Below are positions 24,443 to 30,831 of a stretch of 57,038 bases of DNA, in pieces. The notes beneath the pieces are model-generated. The model was not told the DNA's origin. It did no database searches and saw only the letters and a list, made by a program, of their open reading frames with translations. The translations under genes were made by a program, and so were the position numbers. This DNA is from Streptomyces sp. NRRL F-6492 (GTDB lineage: Bacteria; Actinomycetota; Actinomycetes; Streptomycetales; Streptomycetaceae): positions 1 through 57,038 of the forward strand of contig NZ_LGEG01000069.1 of NCBI RefSeq assembly GCF_001280125.1, written 5' to 3'. The stretch's first letter is position 1, and each line of letters starts with the position of its first letter.

Positions 24443-24718
24443 GGGCCGTGAGGGCGTACTGAAGCTGCGGATATCGCTCTCTGAGAGGCCGGTTCGCTCG
24501 GCCTGACCCGCGTATCCTCTGGCTCAACAACCGTCCTGCATGTGAGAGTTAATGTGCAAGCGCATGTGAGAGTTAATGAAAAATGGCATGTGCCAGAGCA
24601 CCAACAGGGGCGTGTTCACGGGGGGACAGGGGGTGGGACACTCGGGGACAGAGGGCACGTCGGCGGTGAGCAGAGGTCTCGATGAGCACCAACACGTAGC
24701 AGGAGAGGACGGCACAGG
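24443..24718. promoter_or_regulatory. Divergent control region
   Basis: A 276-base AT-richer region between the recombinase-like gene (minus) and the XRE gene (plus). It holds two 17-base direct repeats (listed separately) and no supported gene. It probably carries promoters for both directions and so may control the whole reverse-strand cluster. Confidence 0.5.
24538..24578 (+). repeat. Operator-like direct repeats GCATGTGAGAGTTAATG
   Basis: Two identical 17-base copies at 24538-24554 and 24562-24578, 24 bases apart start to start (just over two helical turns). Their position upstream of an HTH regulator gene suggests autoregulatory operators, possibly overlapping a promoter for the minus-strand cluster. 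Confidence 0.7.
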
Positions 24719-25597
24719 GTGGCAGCGCGACGAGGAGCGACATTCCGGCGACGCGAACTCGGGAGGGAGCTCCGTCGACTACGAGAAGCGAAGGGGCTGA
24801 CTCAGGAGGAAGTGGGGCACCGGCTCGGGTTCTCCCACACCAAGCTGGTCCGAGTGGAGACGGGTGATATCGACCTGCCCCGGACGTCGGACCTTGAAGA
24901 CCTGATGACGCTCTACGACGTGATCGACAAAGGTGACCGTGCGACGCTGCTCCAACTGCACCGCGAGTCCCTGAGCAAGGATCCCTGGACGCCGTACAAG
25001 GCGTTCATGCCTTCCAAGATGCCCACGTACCGTGGGCTGGAGGAGGCTGCGCACGTCATGCGCGCCTTCCAGCCGGACGTCGTCTTCGGGATGCTTCAGA
25101 CCCAGGAGTACACCCGGGCGCTGTTCCAGCTCGCCAAGCCCGTCGATGAGACGACCAGCGAGTTCATCGAGACGAACACCAAGATGCGGCTCGAACGCAA
25201 GGAACTGATCACGCGCGAGGACAGTCCGCTGGAACTCCGGGTCATCATGGACGAGGCGGCAGTTGCGCGGATGATCGGCGGACCCGACATAATGCGGGCC
25301 CAGTACGACGAGATCATCGCACTCAGTGAGCTGGAGAACGTGACCGTTCAGATCCTCCCTCACGAGGTGGTCACGTACCGGGCGAGGTCCAATTTCATCC
25401 TTCTCGATTTCCCTGACGACGTGGACCCTGTGGTTCAGACGGACCTGCCGGACACCATCTCCGTCACGGATGCCCGCCGGGCGGTTGCCAAGGCAGCTCG
25501 CGGGTTCGACGCCATGCGTGAGAGCGCATTGGCGCCGGCCAAGACGGCCGATTTCCTGTACCAACTCACGCAAGGATGGAAGAGCCATCGCTACTAA
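24719..25597 (+). CDS. XRE-family regulator with DUF5753 domain
   Basis: 292 residues from GTG 24719 with GGAGAGG upstream. The N-terminal HTH is ELRRLREAKGLTQEEVGHR through FSHTKLVRVETG (about 16-48). The rest is a DUF5753 effector domain, with the typical FQPDVVFGMLQTQEYTRAL and VQILPHEVVTYRA segments. Together with the DUF397 gene downstream it forms the common Streptomyces pair related to WhiJ and to Scr-type regulators, some proposed to behave as toxin-antitoxin-like switches. It likely binds the repeats at 24538-24578 and may govern the phosphonate cluster. Confidence 0.9.
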   Translation: MAARRGATFRRRELGRELRRLREAKGLTQEEVGHRLGFSHTKLVRVETGDIDLPRTSDLEDLMTLYDVIDKGDRATLLQLHRESLSKDPWTPYKAFMPSKMPTYRGLEEAAHVMRAFQPDVVFGMLQTQEYTRALFQLAKPVDETTSEFIETNTKMRLERKELITREDSPLELRVIMDEAAVARMIGGPDIMRAQYDEIIALSELENVTVQILPHEVVTYRARSNFILLDFPDDVDPVVQTDLPDTISVTDARRAVAKAARGFDAMRESALAPAKTADFLYQLTQGWKSHRY

Positions 25598-25790
25598 CCC
25601 GCGGGCCTCCCAACTGGCCCCCAAGACCGCCTGGACCAAGTCCTCGTACAGCGACAGCAACGGTGGTGCGTGCGTCGAGGTGGCCGACCTCGGAGAGAAG
25701 GTCGGTGTGACCGACTCCAAGCTCGATGACGGACCGGCCTTCCTTGTGCCTGCTTCCGCATGGGCGACTTTCGTCGCTTTCGTAGAGTAA
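25470..25790 (+). CDS. DUF397-domain protein (partner of the XRE regulator)
   Basis: The DUF397 domain is clear at the 3' end: TAWTKSSYSDSNGGACVEVA and then VGVTDSKLDDGPAFLVPASAWATFVAF. The start is uncertain. The only canonical upstream ATG is 25470, which would overlap the regulator by 128 bases and lacks a binding site; a GTG at 25518 is similar. A non-canonical ATC at 25587, with AAGGATGGAAGAG just upstream, would give a 67-residue protein of normal DUF397 size. The real start is probably near 25587. A strong terminator follows. Confidence 0.75.
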   Translation: MPAGRLPRQLAGSTPCVRAHWRRPRRPISCTNSRKDGRAIATNPRASQLAPKTAWTKSSYSDSNGGACVEVADLGEKVGVTDSKLDDGPAFLVPASAWATFVAFVE

Positions 25791-25805
25791 GAGCCAGATT
25801 GAACC

Positions 25806-25840
25806 GCTGGCCCCCCTCAGGTGCGTTGAGGGGGGCCAGC
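25806..25840. terminator. Bidirectional terminator between convergent genes
   Basis: A perfect 14-base stem (25806-25819 with 25827-25840), 7-base loop, between the DUF397 gene and the convergent lipoprotein gene. Confidence 0.85.
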
Positions 25841-25887
25841 GTCGTTCATCATCAAGTGTAGATAGGCCGGTCAACAGAGGAGTGCGG

Positions 25888-26649
25888 TCACTTGGCGGGC
25901 CTCCACTCCCCGCAGCCTTCGCTGTTGAAGGAATAGTCGCTCGCGTGGATCGTCACCTGGACGCGGGCGGCGCCGGTCGAGAAGTAGTTGTCGATCGGGT
26001 TGCCGTTCCGGTCTGTCCGTTCCCAGTAGCAGTTCGTCACATCGGTGGTGACGTAGGTGCCGGGCTGCACGTCCTCGCCGACGGTGAGGACACCGGACCC
26101 GAAGATCCTGCCCTCCTCCGAGAGCCGGTTGTCCTTCTCGGCACCGGCCAGCAGCTTGGTGACGCGGCTCTTCTGTGGGTGGTCGGGGCACAGGAGGAGC
26201 GCGCCGCGGACTTCGCTGATCTGCTCGGGCGAGCCCGCGTCCTCGAGGTAGCCGAAGCTGTCGGTCGCGTTCTGCGCGCACATCCCGTACAGGGTGCCGA
26301 GCGGGCTGGTGTCGCCGTCGTCGCTCTTGCCGTACGCGGTCGTGAGCGCCTTCTGCTCCGTCGGGCTGAGCTTGTCTCCGGAAACGGTGCCCTCGCAGAG
26401 GGAGTACGAGCCGGACCACGCCTCGCCGGGGGTGCTGAACTCGGTGTCGACGCCGGTGCACTGAATCGACGCCGTGATGGGGACGGGCGTGTACTCGACT
26501 TCCGGAGCCGACGTGATCACCGGCGGCGGGGTCGACGTGATCGCCGGCGGAGTCACGGCGGGCCCGGACTTCCCCTCCGGTGACGCGTTCGAGCACGCGG
26601 TCAGCGCCAGCGCGGCCACTGCCGCCGCGGCGACAGTCCATCTCTTCAA
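25888..26649 (-). CDS. Secreted lipoprotein
   Basis: 253 residues. A lipoprotein signal peptide is plain: basic start MKRW, hydrophobic stretch (5-15) and lipobox LTAC with Cys19 as lipid site. A Ser/Thr/Pro linker (20-55) leads to a domain with six further Cys, likely disulfide-bonded, and a beta-rich C-terminal domain (GVLTVGEDVQPGTYVTTDVTNCYWER) similar to domains found in Streptomyces exported proteins. A phage-borne surface lipoprotein could act in superinfection exclusion; no direct evidence. It is convergent with the DUF397 gene and divergent from the head-closure genes. Confidence 0.8.
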   Translation of the reverse strand: MKRWTVAAAAVAALALTACSNASPEGKSGPAVTPPAITSTPPPVITSAPEVEYTPVPITASIQCTGVDTEFSTPGEAWSGSYSLCEGTVSGDKLSPTEQKALTTAYGKSDDGDTSPLGTLYGMCAQNATDSFGYLEDAGSPEQISEVRGALLLCPDHPQKSRVTKLLAGAEKDNRLSEEGRIFGSGVLTVGEDVQPGTYVTTDVTNCYWERTDRNGNPIDNYFSTGAARVQVTIHASDYSFNSEGCGEWRPAK

Positions 26650-26897
26650 GGTCCCCCCAGACTGTTCAGGGCCCCGAGGGTGGGGCCCAGCTTGGTAGGA
26701 GCACGGTAACCCCGGCCGCAGGAGTGCGCGGCGGCGCGGCTTCGCTCGCGCACCGAGTGCGACCGTGAAGTTTTTCCATGCCGTTCAGGGAAGGCTGAGG
26801 AAGTATCGATCATGGCCGGGAAAGGCCAGGATTCCCGTTGCGCAGAGCCATGATCTGACCGGTGCGGAAGGCCGTCTGACCTGCGCATACTGAGGCC
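26650..26897. promoter_or_regulatory. Divergent intergenic region at right edge of the island
   Basis: 248 bases between the lipoprotein start (minus) and the first connector gene (plus). It should hold promoters for both. No repeat matching the left edge was noticed. Confidence 0.4.
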
Positions 26898-27314
26898 ATG
26901 ACGACGCCGGCCGATCCCCTCGCGCGTGCTCGCGCGGTAGCCGAGAAGCGCGTCTGCACCGACACGGTACGGATCTACATCCCGGGCGTCTTCAACCCCG
27001 ACACGTGGGAGTCGACCCCGGACGTAGTGCTGTGGGAAGGGGCGGGGGCGGTCCTCCCGGACCGCGCGGCGGACGTGACGGTGACCGTGCAGGACGGACA
27101 GGGAACTCCCGTCTCCAAGGCGGGCCGGTACCGCATGTTCACCCCGCTCTCGGCGCCGGTGGCGACGCCGGAGCACACCGTGACGCTGACGGCGTCGGCG
27201 GACCCGGACGCGACGGGCCGCAAGTGGAAGGTCGAGTCGGTCGAGCGGTCCAGTGCCCCGGTGCTCCGCCTGACCTGGCTGACGTACGACACGACTGCGA
27301 ACGGCGGGAGTTGA
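26898..27314 (+). CDS. DUF6093-like head-closure protein, copy 1
   Basis: 138 residues. It has an N-terminal helix, a TDTVRIYIP strand (about 21-29), YRMFTPLSAPVATPEHTV (near 77-94) and a final domain with TGRKWKVESVERSSAPVLRLT. These features occur in the small DUF6093 proteins placed between capsid and tail-terminator genes in actinophages, presumed head-closure or stopper proteins. Its stop overlaps the next start. The next gene is a paralogue. It resumes the forward operon interrupted by the island. Confidence 0.6.
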   Translation: MTTPADPLARARAVAEKRVCTDTVRIYIPGVFNPDTWESTPDVVLWEGAGAVLPDRAADVTVTVQDGQGTPVSKAGRYRMFTPLSAPVATPEHTVTLTASADPDATGRKWKVESVERSSAPVLRLTWLTYDTTANGGS

Positions 27315-27715
27315 TGGTCGACCTGGAGCAGGTCCGGACGGACCTGGAGAACCTGATGACGGACACGGTGCGGGTGCGCCGGCCGACCGGCGAGACCGCC
27401 CCCGAGGACGGGGCGCCGGTCTGGGCGACGATCTACGAGGGCGCGGGCGCGCTGCTGTCGACGCACGGCCAGATCGCGGTGCGGCAGCTTCTGGGAGCGG
27501 ACTGGCTGGGGGAGGCGTCCGCCTGGTATCAGCTGATGACGCCGCTCTCCGCGCCGGTCGCCGACCCGGGGGACCAGGTCGAAGTGGTCGGAGGAGACGA
27601 GGGGTTCGCCGGGCGGACCTGGTTCGTGGAGGCCCGCACCCAGGCGTCCACGGTGGAAGTCGTGCGGGTGACGCGCCTGGACGAGCAGACCGGCGCACTG
27701 GCGGTGGGCGTGTGA
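27314..27715 (+). CDS. DUF6093-like head-closure protein, copy 2
   Basis: 133 residues; ATG overlaps the previous TGA by one base. It shares the same plan as its neighbour: TDTVRVRRP, then YQLMTPLSAPVADPGDQV and a WFVEARTQASTVEVVRVTRL end. Side-by-side paralogues suggest duplication, with one serving as adaptor and the other as stopper. Confidence 0.6.
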   Translation: MVDLEQVRTDLENLMTDTVRVRRPTGETAPEDGAPVWATIYEGAGALLSTHGQIAVRQLLGADWLGEASAWYQLMTPLSAPVADPGDQVEVVGGDEGFAGRTWFVEARTQASTVEVVRVTRLDEQTGALAVGV

Positions 27716-28104
27716 GCGAGCAGAACGAAGGGCTGCACCACGTGCGGATCGTCGCGGACGCGGCGCGGCCGACCGTGGAGATCGACGGCCAGGACGTGTC
27801 CCGCCTGCTGCACTCCTACCACGTGCAGCAGGAAGCCGGGCGGGAGCCGACCGTCGTGCTGGAGCTGGCCGCCCACCGCACCACGGCCCTGGAGGGCCTG
27901 GCCCGGGTCGTCGTCGGCGTCCCGCCGGACCCGGGGCCGGCGGCGGCGGAATTCCTCCAGGCGATCGACGCCGCCCAGCTCGAACAGACGGCGCTCGCCC
28001 GGCACGACCTGCAGGACGGCAGGCCGAACGAGCTGACACGGGCGATGCTGCAACTGCTGGGGGAGTGGGCCCGCGGGCAGTGGGCCGGATGGGAGCCGAG
28101 CTGA
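27712..28104 (+). CDS. Connector-region protein, 130 aa
   Basis: GTG start overlapping the previous stop by 4 bases. The first part, HHVRIVADAARPTVEIDGQDVSRL, has an Ig-like beta pattern; a helical end follows (HDLQDGRPNELTRAML). Position suggests a neck or head-tail connector component. Not a recognised family. Confidence 0.5.
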   Translation: MSEQNEGLHHVRIVADAARPTVEIDGQDVSRLLHSYHVQQEAGREPTVVLELAAHRTTALEGLARVVVGVPPDPGPAAAEFLQAIDAAQLEQTALARHDLQDGRPNELTRAMLQLLGEWARGQWAGWEPS

Positions 28105-28105
28105 G

Positions 28106-28549
28106 ATGGCCGGGATCCTGAACCCGCACACGAACGCCCACCCGGACGCCGGGCTCTACACCAACGGCGCGCAGATCGCGGCGGCGCTGGACCGGCGCGC
28201 TGCCCTGGTCCTTCCGCACTCCGTCGCCCTGGTGCGGCACTTCGCGATGCTGCTGGAGACCCGGGTCAAGGCCAATGCCTCAGGGCGACCGGGGCCGAAC
28301 GCCCCGACGGGCGACTACCGGAGGTCGTGGTCGCACGCCGTGTACGCGTCGGGTACGGACGTGATCGGCACGGTGGGCACGAACAAGCCCCAGGGCCGCC
28401 GCTTGGAGTACGGCTTCGTCGGCACCGACGCGCTGGGCCGCACGTACGCCCAGCGGCCGTACCCCCACGTCGGCCCGGCCGTCGAGGCGATCCGACCGCT
28501 GTTCCTGGAGGGGATGCGGCAGGTCGCGGAGGGAGGCGGGCAGACGTGA
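28106..28549 (+). CDS. HK97 gp10-like neck/tail-completion protein
   Basis: 147 residues. A helix rich in Ala and Leu (HSVALVRHFAMLLETRVKANAS, in two parts about 39-60) is followed by PTGDYRRSW, GTVGTNKPQGRRLEYGF and RPYPHVGPAVEAIRP, the strand-loop-helix end seen in HK97 gp10-type proteins. Such proteins form the tail-side connector. It is followed with overlap by the next gene. Confidence 0.65.
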   Translation: MAGILNPHTNAHPDAGLYTNGAQIAAALDRRAALVLPHSVALVRHFAMLLETRVKANASGRPGPNAPTGDYRRSWSHAVYASGTDVIGTVGTNKPQGRRLEYGFVGTDALGRTYAQRPYPHVGPAVEAIRPLFLEGMRQVAEGGGQT

Positions 28550-28821
28550 GCGGGGTGTCGGAAGACCAGCTCGCCGAAGCCCTCGAAGGCGCCGTCGGCG
28601 AGGTCCTGGCCACGCTCGGCCTCGGCATCCTGTCGCGGATGACGCTGAGCATCGAAGTGATCGACCGCGACGGTGACCTGGGCCTGTTTACGGTGGCGGC
28701 ACCGGCCAACATGCCGGTCTGGGACCGGATCGGACTACTGCGGTACGCGCTGACGGAACTCGAAGCGAACTCGGTCGGCCACGCCGTCGCCGCCCGCCTC
28801 CGGAACGAGGAGGACGAGTGA
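28546..28821 (+). CDS. Small neck-region protein, 91 aa
   Basis: GTG start overlapping the previous stop (GTGA). Acidic, with a helix, one strand pair (MTLSIEVIDRDGDLGLFTVA) and a C-terminal helix. Unrecognised; conserved position only. Overlaps the tail terminator gene by 4 bases. Confidence 0.5.
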   Translation: MSGVSEDQLAEALEGAVGEVLATLGLGILSRMTLSIEVIDRDGDLGLFTVAAPANMPVWDRIGLLRYALTELEANSVGHAVAARLRNEEDE

Positions 28822-29258
28822 GCGTCCCCGGCAGGCAGGTGGCCCAAGCGGTCATCCAGACGATCGTGGCCGCGTCAGGTCGGTCCTGCGGGTACAGCAC
28901 GGTGCCGACGTCCCAGTCCCTGCCGACCGGTGCCCAGCTCCCCTATCACGTGCTGTACGAGCTGGGGCAGTCCGTGAGCGGGCCCCCGTTCGGTGACCAG
29001 GCGGCCGACGCCCGGCTCCTCTTCCAGGTGACCACCGTCGGCAGCAGCCCCGAGGCGGCGTCGTCCGGGGCGGACCGGGTGCGTGCGGCATTCCTCGGCC
29101 GCACGGCGAAGGGTGCCGGCTGGCAGTACCCGATCACCTTGCCGACCGGGTACACGGTGATGGGCCGGGACCTCGACCGCGAGGACGGTATGACCGTGGC
29201 CGGATCCACGTACTCTTATGTCCAGCGGTTCGCCGTGCACGTCACCACCACTGGGTGA
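28818..29258 (+). CDS. Tail terminator protein
   Basis: 146 residues, GTG start. The order connector-terminator-major tail protein and the alpha-beta layout support this: an N-terminal helix, YHVLYELGQS (about 43-52), ARLLFQVTTVGSS (about 65-77), a helix ADRVRAAFL, and end strands YSYVQRFAVHVTTT. It would cap the tail tube and bind the neck. Confidence 0.7.
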   Translation: MSVPGRQVAQAVIQTIVAASGRSCGYSTVPTSQSLPTGAQLPYHVLYELGQSVSGPPFGDQAADARLLFQVTTVGSSPEAASSGADRVRAAFLGRTAKGAGWQYPITLPTGYTVMGRDLDREDGMTVAGSTYSYVQRFAVHVTTTG

Positions 29259-29386
29259 CCACGCCGACCTGATGCTCCTCACCGCGGAGGTATACGCGGA
29301 CGCTCGCACGACGTGACGGGCCGAATCCCCTGATGGGGACGGCCCCTGCGTGCTCTGGGCCAGTCCCCGGAGAGCGAGTCACCCAG

Positions 29387-29896
29387 ATGCCCGAGCTGAC
29401 CACTCAGAAGCGGTTCATGCGCCGTGGCGTGAGCAAGTTCTTCTTCCTCACCACCATCGCCAACCCGAAGAACGGCCCGAGCCGTGCGGAGATCGCCGCC
29501 GGCACCGAGCTGTCCGACCGCATCAGCGACGTCGAAGGGTGGGCGCTGGAGAACACCCCGATCGACACCCCGGACATGGGCACCGACTACACCAGTTCCA
29601 TCCCCGGCGAGGACAAGGCCGAGAACAGCGCGCTGACCTTCTACGAGGACAGGGAGGATTCCAGCGTCGAGACCCTCCTCAGCAAGGGCGTCGAGGGGTA
29701 CGTGGTGATCCTCAGGAAGGGCGACATCCCTGCGTCGCCGTCCATGGACACCTTCCCCGTCCGTGTCGGCGCCCGGTCCGCCAGCTACACGACGGCGGCC
29801 GAACCCGCGAAGTTCCGGGTCTCCTTCAACATCACCTCCAAGCCGGCGCTCGACAGCGCCATCCCGGCCCTCGCTGCTCCGGGTGGTGGCGCGTGA
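29387..29896 (+). CDS. Major tail protein
   Basis: 169 residues from ATG 29387; an upstream in-frame start at 29333 lacks support. Tail-tube character: a beta-rich N-terminus (SKFFFLTTIANPKNGPSRAEI in the first 36), central EDKAENSALTFYED (about 67-80) and Lys/Glu strands near the end (KFRVSFNITSKP). It lies between terminator and tail-chaperone genes and is preceded by a 128-base gap that could hold its own promoter. Confidence 0.8.
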   Translation: MPELTTQKRFMRRGVSKFFFLTTIANPKNGPSRAEIAAGTELSDRISDVEGWALENTPIDTPDMGTDYTSSIPGEDKAENSALTFYEDREDSSVETLLSKGVEGYVVILRKGDIPASPSMDTFPVRVGARSASYTTAAEPAKFRVSFNITSKPALDSAIPALAAPGGGA

Positions 29897-30495
29897 GCGG
29901 CAAGCAGCCGGAGGGGACCGTCGTGGCCGTCGAACCGCCGGCGCACGCGGTGGCCCGTGACGCGCACTGGGCGGCGAAGATGGAGCGCCTGCGGCGGCGG
30001 AAGCTCCTTGAGCGAACCGCGACGTTCGCCGACGACCCGGCGGCGAAGAAGGCGGTCGCGGACGCGGCGCTCGCGCTGGCGAAGGCCCGCTCGGAGGCGG
30101 ACCGGAGGGCGGACGCCGAGGAGATCCCGGCCGAGCAGCGCGAGGCCTGGATCAGTGGCCAGCCGAACGTCCTGGCTGCCGACTCGAAGCTCGCCGAGGC
30201 GAACGCGGTGCTGGAGGACGCCACGATCACGCTGACCTTCCGCGCCCTTCCCCGGCCGGTGTGGGAGGACCTTCTGCAGGAGCACCCGCCGACGGAACAG
30301 GGCGCCGACCGGGGCCACGAGTACAACGTGGACACCTTCCCGGCCGCGCTGATCTCTGCGTCCTCGACGGATGGCATGACCGCGGAGGAGGCGCAGGAAC
30401 TCCTCGACGCGTGGTCGGACCCCGACGCCAAGGCGCTGTTCACGGCGGCCCTCCTCGTCAACCAGACTCCCCGGGCTGACCTGGGAAAAGGCTGA
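29893..30495 (+). CDS. Tail assembly chaperone, short form (G)
   Basis: 200 residues from GTG 29893, overlapping the major tail stop. Helical, with an Ala/Lys/Glu-rich first half (30-100), ITLTFRALPRPVWEDLLQEHPP (in two parts near 116-137), then EEAQELLDAWSDPDAKALFTAALLVN, typical of tail assembly chaperones before tape measure genes. Near its end the slippery sequence GGGAAAA lies in the correct phase (G GGA AAA, 30483-30489), allowing a -1 shift into the next frame. Confidence 0.8.
   Translation: MSGKQPEGTVVAVEPPAHAVARDAHWAAKMERLRRRKLLERTATFADDPAAKKAVADAALALAKARSEADRRADAEEIPAEQREAWISGQPNVLAADSKLAEANAVLEDATITLTFRALPRPVWEDLLQEHPPTEQGADRGHEYNVDTFPAALISASSTDGMTAEEAQELLDAWSDPDAKALFTAALLVNQTPRADLGKG
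30483..30489 (+). promoter_or_regulatory. -1 programmed frameshift slippery site
   Basis: GGGAAAA read as G GGA AAA in the frame of the chaperone gene. It fits X XXY YYZ exactly and sits two codons before the short-form stop. After a -1 slip the frame continues through 30830. Confidence 0.85.
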
Positions 30496-30830
30496 TCGAG
30501 GACGCCCAGTTCCGCGCCGAGATGCAGGTGTGCGCCTCGTACGGCATCCCGCACAGCCAGTACCTCGGCGCGGACACCGGCGGCCGGTGGACCGCTCTGG
30601 ACCGGGCCAAGGCCCTGGCCTGGCAGGCGTACCAGCGGGCGACGTGCGACGGCTGCGGAACCCGCATGGCGGAGTGGGACCCCGAACTCGGCGGTGACCG
30701 CTTCGCGTACGTGCCCGAGCCGGTGCGCTGCGTGGGGTGCGAGCTGATCGAGATGGAACGGGAGCAGGTCCCCTCGGGGGCCGAGGGCCGCGGGGTGAAG
30801 ATCGGGCTGAGGCCCAGAGAGGGAGCCTGA
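30489..30830 (+). CDS. Tail assembly chaperone, frameshift extension (T)
   Basis: 113 codons reached by -1 slippage, which gives a 312-residue GT protein starting at 29893. The extension has CDGCG and CVGC pairs (a zinc-ribbon-like knuckle) and a charged end. An in-frame ATG at 30522 has no good ribosome-binding site, so frameshifting is the likely route. GT-type proteins bind tape measure and tail tube during assembly. Confidence 0.8.
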   Translation, partial: RLIEDAQFRAEMQVCASYGIPHSQYLGADTGGRWTALDRAKALAWQAYQRATCDGCGTRMAEWDPELGGDRFAYVPEPVRCVGCELIEMEREQVPSGAEGRGVKIGLRPREGA

Positions 30831-30831
30831 C

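Larger units (their letters stand above)
14236..26897. mobile_element. Cargo island inserted in the head operon
   Basis: About 12.6 kb that breaks the otherwise continuous forward head-tail operon. Most genes run opposite to it and resemble Streptomyces chromosomal genes: phosphonate pathway, SAM enzymes, XRE/DUF397 pair, lipoprotein. No flanking direct repeats, IS element or integrase were found by eye at either junction. A degenerate recombinase-like protein and a truncated membrane-protein end lie inside. It is best described as a moron-type cargo region; its borders are defined by gene content only. Confidence 0.75.

Noticed and set aside
24576..24800. Small plus-strand frame overlapping the XRE start
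   Set aside because: It runs through the regulator start and has no family features; the regulator frame is clear.
27314..27715. Reading the two DUF6093-like genes as one gene broken by a frameshift
   Set aside because: Each has its own complete domain plan and they overlap by one base; paralogy explains the similarity.
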